From: Mesorhizobium sp. M2D.F.Ca.ET.226.01.1.1
GTDB taxonomy: Bacteria > Pseudomonadota > Alphaproteobacteria > Rhizobiales > Rhizobiaceae
NCBI RefSeq assembly: GCF_004022705.2
Contig: NZ_RZOY02000004.1
Location: forward strand, 372,001-436,000
Direction: 5' to 3'
DNA: 64,000 nt
Positions 56,693-64,000 of the stretch are shown in pieces. The notes beneath the pieces were generated by a model. That model was not told the origin of the DNA and did no database searches. It saw only the letters and a list, made by a program, of their open reading frames with translations. Position 1 is the stretch's first letter, and the number at the start of each line of letters is the position of its first letter. The position numbers and the translations under genes are program-made.

Positions 56693-57490
56693 TCAGTTCG
56701 ACTGCGGAGCGCCGCCATAGATGTCGAAGTCGAAATACTTCTTCGAGATCTCGTCATATTTGCCGTTGGCGCGGATCGCCTTGATGCCGGCATTGATCTT
56801 TTCCTTGAGCGCGGTGTCTTCCTTGCGCACGCCGGCGCCGACGCCCGGTCCCAGCACCTCGTCGTCCGGGGCCACCATGCCCTTGAGATCGCAGCAGGCC
56901 TTGCCCTGGTCCGACTTCAGGAATTCGCCGAGCGCGATGGAATCGGCCTGCACGGCATCGAGACGGCCGGCCGCGAGATCGTTGTTGGCTTCGTCCTGCG
57001 TCTGGTATTCTTTGATCTCCTGCGCGCCGGTGAAATGCTTCTTGGCGTAGACGGCATGCACCGTCGACACCTGCACGCCGATCACCTTGCCCTTGAGGTC
57101 GCCGGGCGTTGCGCCGAATTTCTGGTCCTTCGGCCCGATGATGGCGGTTGGCGTGTTATAGTACTTGTCCGAGAAGTCGATCGTCTTCTCGCGCTCGGCG
57201 GTGATCGACATCGAAGAGACGATAAGGTCGATCTTCTTGGTGGTCAGCGCCGGAATGATACCGTCCCAGGCGACCGGGGTGATGACGCAGTCGAGCTTCT
57301 CTTCGGCGCAGACGGCGTCGATGAAGTCGATTTCCCAGCCAACCCATTTGCCGCTGGCGTCGGGCGAGGTGAAGGGCGGGTAAGGCTCGGCGGCGACGCC
57401 GATCTTGACTTGCTCGGCCTTGGCCACGCCACCCATCGCCGCGACGCCGAGAAGCAGCGCGGCGGCGAAGGTCTTGAGAACAGTCTTCAT
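56693..57490 (-). CDS. Amino-acid ABC transporter substrate-binding protein
   Basis: A 265-residue periplasmic binding protein of the basic/polar amino-acid family. A Sec signal peptide spans about residues 1-25, cleaved after VAKA. The mature part begins VKIGVAAEPYPPFTS and includes WVGWEIDFIDAVCAEEKLDC, DLIVSSMSITAEREKTIDFSD and KVIGVQVSTVHAVYA. The typical ligand aspartate and arginine positions are present in outline, but specificity cannot be read reliably. It lies between permease and ATPase genes on the same strand, with 58 bases to the ATPase stop. Neighbouring guanidino enzymes suggest arginine-like ligands. Confidence 0.92.
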   Translation of the reverse strand: MKTVLKTFAAALLLGVAAMGGVAKAEQVKIGVAAEPYPPFTSPDASGKWVGWEIDFIDAVCAEEKLDCVITPVAWDGIIPALTTKKIDLIVSSMSITAEREKTIDFSDKYYNTPTAIIGPKDQKFGATPGDLKGKVIGVQVSTVHAVYAKKHFTGAQEIKEYQTQDEANNDLAAGRLDAVQADSIALGEFLKSDQGKACCDLKGMVAPDDEVLGPGVGAGVRKEDTALKEKINAGIKAIRANGKYDEISKKYFDFDIYGGAPQSN

Positions 57491-57548
57491 GTCAGGACTC
57501 CCAGTTTGTTGTTGTTCCCGGTTTTTCGCTCCGCTTGATGCCAGCCTG

Positions 57549-58364
57549 CTAGCCGACATTGCGGAGGAATTGTTTGAGCCTTTCGGATTTGGGCGCGCCG
57601 AACAGCTGTTCGGGCGGACCTTCCTCTTCGACCAGCCCGTTGTAGAGGTAGACGACATGCGTCGCGACCTCGCGGGCGAACTTCATTTCATGCGTCACCA
57701 GCACCATGGTGCGCCCCTCGCGCGCCAGGTCGCCGATCACTTTCAACACCTCGCCGACCAACTCCGGATCGAGCGCCGAAGTCGGCTCGTCGAACAACAT
57801 GACGCGCGGATTGATCGCCAGCGCCCGGGCGATCGCGGCGCGCTGCTGCTGCCCGCCGGAGAGGAAAGCAGGATAGACGTCGCGCTTCTCCGCCAGCCCG
57901 ACGCGGGCGAGCAGCTTCTCGGCCTGGGCGATCGCCTGATCGCGCTTGACGCCGAGCACATGCACCGGAACCTCGATGACGTTCTCGATCAGCGTCATGT
58001 GGCTCCACAGATTGAAATTCTGGAACACCATGCCGAGTCGGGAGCGGATGCGCTCGATCTGCTTGCGGTCGGCCGGAACGGTGTGGCCGTGGCTGTCGGC
58101 CTTGAGCTTGATCTCCTCGCCATTGACCCGGATGATGCCGCTGGTCGGGTTTTCAAGGCAGTTTATGCAGCGCAGTAGCGTCGACTTGCCGGAGCCGGAA
58201 CCGCCGATGATGGCGACCACCTCGCCGTCGCGCGCCGACAGCGAAACGCCTTTCAGCACGTGCAACTGGCCGAACTTCTTGTGCAGGTTTTCGACATGGA
58301 TGGCTTCGGCGGCGCTGCTTTGCGCCTCGCCGGATCGGGCTGCGGCAGCACCCGCCACGCTCAC
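57549..58364 (-). CDS. Amino-acid ABC transporter ATP-binding protein (HisP/ArtP-like)
   Basis: A 271-residue ATPase. Walker A is GGSGSGKST near residue 54, the Q-loop FQNFNLWSH, the signature LSGGQQQR near 168 and Walker B VMLFDEPTSALDPE near 188, followed by the H-loop THEMKFA. Residues 92-100 contain the short insertion (ADRKQIERIRSRLG) typical of the HisP branch. The first gene of the four-gene reverse-strand transporter operon, starting with GTG at 58364. Divergent from the DDAH-like gene with a 210-base gap. Confidence 0.94.
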   Translation of the reverse strand: MSVAGAAAARSGEAQSSAAEAIHVENLHKKFGQLHVLKGVSLSARDGEVVAIIGGSGSGKSTLLRCINCLENPTSGIIRVNGEEIKLKADSHGHTVPADRKQIERIRSRLGMVFQNFNLWSHMTLIENVIEVPVHVLGVKRDQAIAQAEKLLARVGLAEKRDVYPAFLSGGQQQRAAIARALAINPRVMLFDEPTSALDPELVGEVLKVIGDLAREGRTMVLVTHEMKFAREVATHVVYLYNGLVEEEGPPEQLFGAPKSERLKQFLRNVG

Positions 58365-58497
58365 CGGGCGACCTCTTTATGGTCGAAGGCAGTTCGTCGA
58401 ACGTCCATCCGGCTAATCAACATACGCTGCACTGCCCACTCCAGACCTCAGCATGGACCCGACAGCGCGAGCCCGTCAATCCCGCGCATTACGGCAC

Positions 58498-58525
58498 TTG
58501 CGGCGTTGTTGTGCAAGTGTATAAA
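58498..58525 (+). promoter_or_regulatory. Candidate promoter of the DDAH-TetR operon
   Basis: TTGCGG (58498-58503) and TATAAA (58520-58525) are 16 bases apart, with about 43 bases of T-rich leader before the DDAH ATG. The rest of the 210-base divergent gap should carry the transporter promoter and any TetR operator; none is obvious. Confidence 0.4.
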
Positions 58526-58574
58526 TAGCCCTTCATGAAATTTTTTCGCTTTTTTTCATCTTAGAAGGGCATCG

Positions 58575-59447
58575 ATGAGCGCTTTCGGATCACAGTCCAT
58601 GGCGGCACCGCTACGGCGCGTGCTGATGCGTTCGGCGGCCAACGCCATGCGCGATGCCGACAGGGGTGCCTGGCACTATGGCCCGGGGTTCAACCCGGCG
58701 AAAGCGGCCTCGCAGCACGCTGCCCTCGCCGGGTTGGTGGCCGCGTCCGGCGCCGAGATCGAATGGATCGAAGACGGTGCCGATGGTCTCGCGGATTCGG
58801 TGTTCACGCACGACCCGTCGCTGATGACCGACCGCGGCGCGCTGATCCTGTCCATGGGCAAGCCGTTGCGCGCCAAGGAGCCCTCGCTGCATGAGGAAAC
58901 CTACAAAAGACTGAGCATTCCGATCCTTGGCCGCGTCGAGGCGCCTGGCCAGGTCGAGGGCGGCGACTGCGTCTGGGTGGATGCCCGCACGCTGGCCATC
59001 GGGCGCGGTGTTCGCACCAACCAGGAAGGCATCCAGCAGGTTGCCAACCTGCTGACGCCGCTCGGCATCTCCGTCTACGGCTTCGACCTGCCGCTGTGGC
59101 AGGGCGAAGAGGCGTGCCTGCATCTGATGTCGGTGATCAGCCCACTGGCCGATGACCTTGCGCTGGTCTATTCGCCGCTTTTGCCGGCCCCGTTCTATCA
59201 GATGCTGAAGGCGCGCGGCATCCGTCTGGTCGAAGGCGACGCCGGAGAGTTCGCCGCTTCCAACGGCCTGAGCCTGAACGTGCTGCCGACCAGCCCACAC
59301 AAGGTTATTGCCGTTGCCGGCTTTCCCAACACCAAAGCCGCAATGGAAGCCGCAGGCTGCACGGTCGAGATATTCGAGGCGGATGCGCTCTGCATCGCCT
59401 GTGAAGGCGGGCCGACATGTCTGACGCGGCCGATCCTGCGCCAATGA
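58575..59447 (+). CDS. DDAH-like amidinohydrolase (amidinotransferase fold)
   Basis: A 290-residue protein of the arginine deiminase/dimethylargininase superfamily, which hydrolyses or deiminates guanidino groups through a covalent cysteine. VFTHDPSLMTDRGALILSMG near residue 77, EGGDCVWVDARTLAIGRGVRTN near 128 with catalytic-type acidic residues, LHLMSVISPL with the catalytic histidine, and the nucleophile C282 in GGPTCLTRPI are all present. The size and layout favour dimethylarginine dimethylaminohydrolase over arginine deiminase. The TetR gene overlaps its stop, and an arginine-type importer is divergent. Confidence 0.87.
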   Translation: MSAFGSQSMAAPLRRVLMRSAANAMRDADRGAWHYGPGFNPAKAASQHAALAGLVAASGAEIEWIEDGADGLADSVFTHDPSLMTDRGALILSMGKPLRAKEPSLHEETYKRLSIPILGRVEAPGQVEGGDCVWVDARTLAIGRGVRTNQEGIQQVANLLTPLGISVYGFDLPLWQGEEACLHLMSVISPLADDLALVYSPLLPAPFYQMLKARGIRLVEGDAGEFAASNGLSLNVLPTSPHKVIAVAGFPNTKAAMEAAGCTVEIFEADALCIACEGGPTCLTRPILRQ

Positions 59448-60088
59448 ATGCGCGCCGCAAGTTTCGTCGCGAGGGCGAGGAGCGGCGGCGGCAGGACCTG
59501 ATCGATGCGACCCTGGACAGCGTGGCCGAACATGGCCTGCAGGGCGCCACCGTGCGCACCATCGCCTTGCGCGCCGGCGTTACCGCCGGGCTGATCCGGC
59601 ACTATTTCCCCGGCAAGGAAGATCTCCTGCACGAAGCCTATGCGGCACTCATGGGCCGCATGACCGAGCAGGCGAAGGCGGCCTTGCTCATGGAAGATGC
59701 CTCGCCGCGCCAGCGGCTTGCCGCTTTCGTCACCGCCAACCTCAACGCGCCTATCATCGACCAGCGGGTGTTCTCGCTCTGGGCAACCTTCATCGGCCGC
59801 GCCGGCGCGGATCCGACGCTCGCCCGCGCCCACCGCGAAGGCTATCTCGGCTTTCGCAACGAGGTGGAAGCGGTCGTCGCAGAAGTGCTAACCGCCGAAC
59901 GGCGCAAGCCGGACGCGGCTGAGCTGCGCCGCCACGCCATCGCGATCAACGCCATCATCGACGGGCTTTGGATCGAAGGCTGCCTGGCCGGCGAGATGTT
60001 CTCGCCTGGCGAATTGGCGACGATCGGCATCAAAGCCATAGAGGCCGAGCTCGGCCTTGCGCCGGAAAAGCAATTCCAGGAAAAGTGA
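59444..60088 (+). CDS. TetR family regulator (BetI-like)
   Basis: A 214-residue regulator. The helix-turn-helix occupies about residues 14-50 (LIDATLDSVAEHGLQGATVRTI, AGVTAGLIRHYFPGKEDLL), and the C-terminal ligand/dimer domain resembles BetI (FSLWATFIGRAGADPTLARAH). ATG at 59444 overlaps the DDAH stop in an ATGA junction; another ATG nine codons earlier is possible. The last codons (KQFQEK and the TGA) are supplied by the palindromic repeat starting at 60070. Most likely it represses this operon or the divergent transporter in response to a guanidino compound. Confidence 0.9.
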   Translation: MNARRKFRREGEERRRQDLIDATLDSVAEHGLQGATVRTIALRAGVTAGLIRHYFPGKEDLLHEAYAALMGRMTEQAKAALLMEDASPRQRLAAFVTANLNAPIIDQRVFSLWATFIGRAGADPTLARAHREGYLGFRNEVEAVVAEVLTAERRKPDAAELRRHAIAINAIIDGLWIEGCLAGEMFSPGELATIGIKAIEAELGLAPEKQFQEK

Positions 60089-60192
60089 GAAGCGGTCAGG
60101 TTCGGCCACTTCGCCGTAACTTTCCGTCCGGAATTGCGTAAGAAACAACAGATAGAGCGGGCCGCTGCTTCCATGAAACAGCGACCCGCTCT
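60070..60192. repeat. GCAATTCC-type palindrome plus second hairpin
   Basis: GCAATTCC (60070-60077) pairs with GGAATTGC (60130-60137), and AGAGCGGG (60154-60161) pairs with CCCGCTCT (60185-60192). It belongs to the family at 30663 and 42860, but has a longer centre. Its left end encodes the C-terminus of the TetR protein; its right end is 16 bases before the AruI-like start. Confidence 0.88.
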
Positions 60193-60207
60193 AACGGGAG
60201 AAGACCA

Positions 60208-61788
60208 ATGACCACCATCGGCGAAGCGCTGATCACCTTGCTCGAAGCGCATGGCGTCGACACCGTCTTCGGCATTCCGGGCGTGCATACGGTCGAGCTC
60301 TATCGCGGCCTGGCGCGTTCGAAGATCCGCCATGTCACGCCGCGCCACGAGCAGGGCGCCGGCTTCATGGCCGATGGCTATGCGCGCGCCGGCGGCCGGC
60401 CGGGCGTCGCCTTCGTCATCACCGGACCGGGGCTGACCAACACCATCACCGCCATGGGCCAGGCGCGCGCCGATTCGGTGCCGATGCTGGTCATCTCCGG
60501 CGTCAACGCCACCGATACGCTGGGCAAGGGGCTGGGCTTCCTGCATGAGCTGCCCGACCAGCGCGGCATGATGGAGAAGGTGGCGCTGTCTTCCGAGCGC
60601 GTCACCGAGGCCGGACAATTGCCGGGTGCACTCGCCCGCGCCTTCGCGCTGTTCTCGTCGGCGCGGCCGGGACCGATCCATATCGAGATCCCCACCGACG
60701 TCATGGTCAAGCCAGCGGACGGCATCGCGGCGGCGCTGAGCAATGCCGCGCCGCCCGCGCCGGATGCGGTGGCGATTGCCGAAGCGGCGAAGTTGATCAA
60801 GGCCGCCCGCCGCCCGTTGCTCCTCTCAGGCGGCGGCGCCAGGAAGGCCAGCGCGGCGTTGCGGCGCCTGGCCGAGGCGCTTGGCGCTCCGGTCGTCGAA
60901 ACCGCAAATGCCCGCGGCCTGTTGCATGGCCATCCGCTTTGCGTGCCGGCCAGCCCCAGCCTCAAGGCGGTGCGCGCACTGATGGCGGACGCCGATCTGG
61001 TGATCGCGGCCGGCACCGAATTCGGCCCGACCGACTATGACGGCTATGGCGACGGCGGCTTCGTGCTGCCGAAAAACCTGATCCGCATCGACATCGGCGC
61101 CGACCAGATCGCGCGCCGTCCGGTGACGGTCGGCATCCAGGCCGATTGCGCCGAGGGGATCGAGGCCTTGCTCGTGGCAATCGGTCCCGGTCATCCTGCG
61201 GTGAAGGACGGCGAAATCCGCGCGGCGGCGGGGCGAGAGGCGGCTCTGGCCGAGTTGAAGCCGGAACATCTGGCGCAGGTGCGCGCGGTGGAAATGATCC
61301 GCGACGCGCTGCCCGGCGCCATCATAGTCGGCGATTCGACCCAGCCGATCTATGCCGCCAACCTCTATTACGACCACGATCGCCCCGGCGGCTGGTTCAA
61401 TGCCGCGACCGGCTTCGGCGCGCTGGGCTACGGCCCGCCGGCGGCGATCGGCGCGGCACTTGCCGTTCCGCAAGTGCCCGTGGTGTGCCTCACCGGCGAC
61501 GGCGGCTTCCAGTTCACCTTGCCGGAGATCGGCGCAGCGCTCGATGCGGGGACGCCGGTGATCTTCGTCGTCTGGAACAATCGCGGCTATCGCGAGATCG
61601 AGACTTCGATGCTCGATGTCGGCGTCGAGCCGGTCGGCGTCTCGCCGGCGCCGCCGGATTTCTGCAAGCTGGCCGAGGCCTATGGCATCGCGGCCGAGCG
61701 GTTGACCGGGACCGCTGATCTGGCCGGGGCGCTGAAGCGCGCGCGGGCGGCCGGCAAGCCGCGCGTTATCGAGATTTCGGTGGATTGA
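60208..61788 (+). CDS. Thiamine-diphosphate enzyme, probable 5-guanidino-2-oxopentanoate decarboxylase (AruI-like)
   Basis: A 526-residue acetolactate-synthase-like TPP enzyme. The pyrimidine domain has DTVFGIPGVHTVELYRGL and the TPP-activating glutamate in RHEQGAGFMADGYAR near residue 52. A central Rossmann-like domain (LLLSGGGARKAS) and the PP domain with LTGDGGFQFTLPEIG and WNNRGYREIE, the Mg-TPP motif, follow. It differs from acetolactate synthase in lacking a partner ilvH gene and resembles AruI, which decarboxylates 2-ketoarginine in the arginine transaminase route. The neighbouring transporter and DDAH-like gene support guanidino metabolism. The exact substrate is inferred. Confidence 0.82.
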   Translation: MTTIGEALITLLEAHGVDTVFGIPGVHTVELYRGLARSKIRHVTPRHEQGAGFMADGYARAGGRPGVAFVITGPGLTNTITAMGQARADSVPMLVISGVNATDTLGKGLGFLHELPDQRGMMEKVALSSERVTEAGQLPGALARAFALFSSARPGPIHIEIPTDVMVKPADGIAAALSNAAPPAPDAVAIAEAAKLIKAARRPLLLSGGGARKASAALRRLAEALGAPVVETANARGLLHGHPLCVPASPSLKAVRALMADADLVIAAGTEFGPTDYDGYGDGGFVLPKNLIRIDIGADQIARRPVTVGIQADCAEGIEALLVAIGPGHPAVKDGEIRAAAGREAALAELKPEHLAQVRAVEMIRDALPGAIIVGDSTQPIYAANLYYDHDRPGGWFNAATGFGALGYGPPAAIGAALAVPQVPVVCLTGDGGFQFTLPEIGAALDAGTPVIFVVWNNRGYREIETSMLDVGVEPVGVSPAPPDFCKLAEAYGIAAERLTGTADLAGALKRARAAGKPRVIEISVD

Positions 61789-61793
61789 CCTTC

Positions 61794-62747
61794 ATGGCAC
61801 CATCGGGGGACGACGGCCCGGATAGCGCCTTTTTCACAGAACCGCCATTCGACGATCTGCTCAGGCGCGGTCACCTGGCCCCCTTGCGCTGGGCGGCGTC
61901 TTCGCCTGCCTTGCCCTGGCCGTTGCGCAAGCGCGCCGCCAAAACCCACATGAACCTGGCTCGGCGCCAGGACTGGCGCGCCCGGAACGCCGCTGTCGAT
62001 CACTCGCGATGGTGCTCGACCAGCACGCCGGAAGGCGGGTTGGGGCCGATCTGGCAATATTGGGCGCAAGGCCTCGCCAACGCGCCGCCCTTGGTGAAGG
62101 CCTGCATGCGCTCGGTGCAACGCCACAAGGGCGACCGCGATCTCATCGTCCTCGATGACACCACCGTGACAAACTATGTCGATCTGCCGGGTCATATCTG
62201 GGACAAGCGCCGGCGTCAGCTGATGAACAGCCAGCACTTCTCCAATTTCATCCGCCTCGGCCTGCTGTTGCAGCACGGCGGCACTTGGCTCGACGCCACC
62301 ATTCTGCTCAGGCAACCGGTTCCTCGCCAGATCGAAAGCGAGGATTTTTACATCCTGCGCGAAACCAACCGCACGCCGCGGCTTGTGGAGACCTGGTTCA
62401 TCCATGCGCGCAAGGGACACCCGCTGGTCGAGACGGTGATTCATGGCCTTGCCGACTACTGGGTCAAATACGATCGGCTTCTCGAGTATTTCATGTTTCC
62501 GCATCACATTGAGGCTTCTCTGTTGCTGCACCGGAAGTTGAGGCAGGGCTTCCTGAACATGCCGCAGGTTGGCGCCGACAGGCCGCATGAGTTGCAATGG
62601 CAGCTCTTGAAGCCTTTCGACGAAGTAAAGCATCGCGCCATGTATGACGGCTTCTGGCTGCACAAGCTCAGCCACAAGTCCCAGCGTCCGCAGACGGACG
62701 AGCGTCTGCTTTGGGATGCCATCCTGGACGGCTGGCCGCTGGTCTGA
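61794..62747 (+). CDS. Capsular polysaccharide synthesis-type glycosyltransferase
   Basis: A 317-residue protein of the Caps_synth glycosyltransferase type. IWQYWAQGLANAPPLVKACMRS near residue 84 is the conserved beginning of the domain; DLIVLDDTTVTNY and SNFIRLGLLLQHGGTWLDATILL carry DxD-like metal/nucleotide-sugar motifs. The first 50 residues are Pro/Arg-rich. No signal peptide. ATG at 61794 was chosen; TTG at 61785 overlaps the previous stop and is possible. No other polysaccharide genes are nearby, so the acceptor is unknown and it may be cotranscribed with the AruI-like gene by proximity only. Confidence 0.8.
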   Translation: MAPSGDDGPDSAFFTEPPFDDLLRRGHLAPLRWAASSPALPWPLRKRAAKTHMNLARRQDWRARNAAVDHSRWCSTSTPEGGLGPIWQYWAQGLANAPPLVKACMRSVQRHKGDRDLIVLDDTTVTNYVDLPGHIWDKRRRQLMNSQHFSNFIRLGLLLQHGGTWLDATILLRQPVPRQIESEDFYILRETNRTPRLVETWFIHARKGHPLVETVIHGLADYWVKYDRLLEYFMFPHHIEASLLLHRKLRQGFLNMPQVGADRPHELQWQLLKPFDEVKHRAMYDGFWLHKLSHKSQRPQTDERLLWDAILDGWPLV

Positions 62748-62915
62748 GGTGCCGGGTTGACGCATCGATTGCCCGGAGCGCAGGACACATGCAAAGACGC
62801 TGCGCCAGCCATGTCGATATTTCAATTGAGTGACAACACGAAAGGCGCCACGTTCGAGCCTGGGGCGGCATAACCCAAGATATAACTATAAAAATATGAC
62901 AGGAGCAGTCACAGT

Positions 62916-63623
62916 ATGACGGAAACGCTGAATGGCAGGCATATCGTGGTGACGGGCGGCACTGGGGCGCTCGGCGGCGCGGTTGTCGGCAGGTTGCTCG
63001 AGCAGGGCGCGATCTGCCACGTGCCAAATGCCCACGCGGCAGCCCCGCCGCATTTCCCCTATGCAGCCCATGCCAGCGTGCATCTGGCGCACAATGTCGA
63101 CCTGTCGGATTCCGCCAAGGTCGAGGCCTTCTACCACCAGGTGCCCGAGCTCTGGGCCTCGATCCACCTTGCCGGCGGCTTCACTATGGCGCCGGTCGAA
63201 AAGATCGAGTCCGCTTCCTTCGCCGAAATGATGGACACCAATGCCCGCACCGCCTTCCTGTGCAGCCGTGCCGCGGTGCGCTCGATGCTGGCGTCCAATA
63301 CCGCCGGCCGCATCGTCAACGTCAGCGCGCGGGCGGCGCTGGAACCGCGCAAGGGTTCGGGCATGGTCGCCTATACGGCGAGCAAGGCGGCGGTCGCGGC
63401 CATGACGGTGGCGATGGCCGAGGAGTTGAAGCACAAGGGCATCCTGGTCAATGCCGTGGCCCCCTCGACGCTCGACACGCAGGCCAATCGCGAAGCCATG
63501 CCGGACGCCGATTTCAGCAAATGGGTCAGCCTTGAGGCCGCGGCCGAAGCGATCGCCTATCTCGCCTCGCCCGCCAACCAGGCGATGAGCGGCACGCTGG
63601 TCCCGCTCTACGGCCGCGCCTGA
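62916..63623 (+). CDS. Short-chain dehydrogenase/reductase
   Basis: A 235-residue SDR. The NAD(P)-binding motif TGGTGALGG is near residue 14, the catalytic serine in NVSARAAL near 138, and YTASK with the Tyr/Lys pair near 154. IHLAGGF takes the place of the usual NNAG. Asp/Glu after the second strand is not obvious, so cofactor preference is open. GACAGGAG precedes the ATG. Monocistronic with a terminator after the stop, and convergent with rpsA. The preceding 168-base gap is A/T-rich near its end but shows no other feature. Confidence 0.9.
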   Translation: MTETLNGRHIVVTGGTGALGGAVVGRLLEQGAICHVPNAHAAAPPHFPYAAHASVHLAHNVDLSDSAKVEAFYHQVPELWASIHLAGGFTMAPVEKIESASFAEMMDTNARTAFLCSRAAVRSMLASNTAGRIVNVSARAALEPRKGSGMVAYTASKAAVAAMTVAMAEELKHKGILVNAVAPSTLDTQANREAMPDADFSKWVSLEAAAEAIAYLASPANQAMSGTLVPLYGRA

Positions 63624-63646
63624 ACTCCGTAAAATCATTCGCAAAG

Positions 63647-63680
63647 AAAAACCCCGCCGGATCGCTCCGGCGGGGTTTTT
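63647..63680. terminator. Bidirectional rho-independent terminator between SDR and rpsA
   Basis: AAAAACCCCGCCGGA (63647-63661) and TCCGGCGGGGTTTTT (63666-63680) form a perfect 15-base stem with a TCGC loop, with A- and T-runs that serve both directions. Confidence 0.95.
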
Positions 63681-63707
63681 GTTGTTCGTCAGTTGAAGAG
63701 GCTTGGC

Positions 63708-64000
63708 TTAGTTGCCCTGCTTCTTCAGCGCAGCGCCCAGGATATCGCCCAGCGAGGCGCCGGAGTCGGTCGAGCCGTACTGGGCGACCGCTTCCTTTTC
63801 CTCGGCGATTTCCAGCGCCTTGATCGAGACCTGCAGCTTGCGGGTCTTCTTGTCGAAGGCGATGACGCGGGCATCGACCTTCTGGCCGACGGTGAAGCGC
63901 TCGGGGCGCTGCTCGTCGCGGTCGCGCGAAAGGTCGGAACGCTTGATGAAGGTCTCGATGCCGCTGTCGACCAGCCGCACGTCCAGACCGCCATCCTTCA
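63708..64000 (-). CDS. rpsA: 30S ribosomal protein S1, C-terminal part (cut by window edge)
   Basis: The last 97 codons of S1, the mRNA-binding protein of the small ribosomal subunit. The visible part is the end of an S1/OB-fold repeat: DGGLDVRLVDSGIETFIKRSDL, then RFTVGQKVDARVIAFDKKTRKLQVSIKALE, the typical closing strands, and a short acidic then basic tail ending ILGAALKKQGN. The frame is open to base 64000, so the rest lies outside. Chromosomal housekeeping gene. Confidence 0.93.
   Translation of the reverse strand, partial: KDGGLDVRLVDSGIETFIKRSDLSRDRDEQRPERFTVGQKVDARVIAFDKKTRKLQVSIKALEIAEEKEAVAQYGSTDSGASLGDILGAALKKQGN

Noticed and set aside
58365..58574. Guanidine-type riboswitch upstream of the DDAH-like gene
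   Set aside because: I could not find the conserved ACGR-type loops or pairing; the leader is a short T-rich stretch.

Overview
The window is chromosomal DNA of an alphaproteobacterium of the order Hyphomicrobiales (Rhizobiales), most likely Mesorhizobium or a close relative. This rests on high G+C, protein sequences that read like rhizobial orthologues, the three-subunit pntAA-pntAB-pntB transhydrogenase with an adjacent aa3 oxidase subunit IV, gyrB and rpsA, and several families of palindromic intergenic repeats typical of rhizobia. No rRNA, tRNA, CRISPR array or prophage was seen. One insertion sequence (IS110 family) is present.

Layout. 1-5.7 kb: xanthine dehydrogenase operon xdhA(partial)-xdhB-xdhC, then a PhzF-like gene. 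5.7-7.9 kb: two reverse-strand LLM flavin monooxygenases. 8.1-9.4 kb: an IS110-family element sitting inside a composite palindromic repeat. 9.4-14.9 kb: LysR regulator, urate hydroxylase puuD, guanine deaminase guaD, a UPF0303 protein and glycerate 2-kinase; with xdhABC this is a purine-degradation neighbourhood running guanine to xanthine to urate to 5-hydroxyisourate. 15.2-18.7 kb: UdgX-type uracil-DNA-binding protein, a glutamine-synthetase-like ligase and a class III aminotransferase. 18.8-21.2 kb: an octamer minisatellite, a WD40 protein and a CobW-type metallochaperone. 21.5-28.0 kb: regulators (MarR, AraC, LacI), a DUF2000 protein, an EamA transporter, a 2-hydroxyacid dehydrogenase, an Inh-like secreted protein and a class I amidotransferase. 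28.2-34.2 kb: TRAP transporter genes split around an alcohol dehydrogenase, then an orphan LivH-type permease. 34.4-43.9 kb: a CGNR regulator with a lipoprotein, a fused indolepyruvate oxidoreductase, a GGDEF-EAL protein, a FeeM/AHL-synthase-like protein, a tiny membrane protein and an alpha/beta hydrolase. 44.2-50.1 kb: oxidase subunit IV, transhydrogenase and gyrB. 50.4-53.5 kb: FMN reductase, cytochrome P450 and an NDUFA9-like protein. 53.9-61.8 kb: a probable arginine/guanidino-compound module (Ldh-type reductase, polar amino-acid ABC transporter, DDAH-type amidinohydrolase, TetR, AruI-like decarboxylase). 61.8-64 kb: a capsule-type glycosyltransferase, an SDR and the 3' end of rpsA.

The observations most worth following up are: (i) the IS110 element, whose ends can be placed from the interrupted host repeat and whose upstream non-coding region folds and carries short matches to both the target site and the element end, as expected of a bridge RNA; (ii) a roughly 215-bp palindromic element inserted in frame inside xdhC; (iii) a 15-copy G-rich octamer array related to a smaller one 36 kb away, each reaching the TAG stop codon of a neighbouring gene; (iv) a LacI-type gene whose helix-turn-helix can only be included if translation starts at CTG just after a palindromic repeat. 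All functions are inferred from sequence recognition without database searches. No wholly new multi-gene system could be demonstrated.
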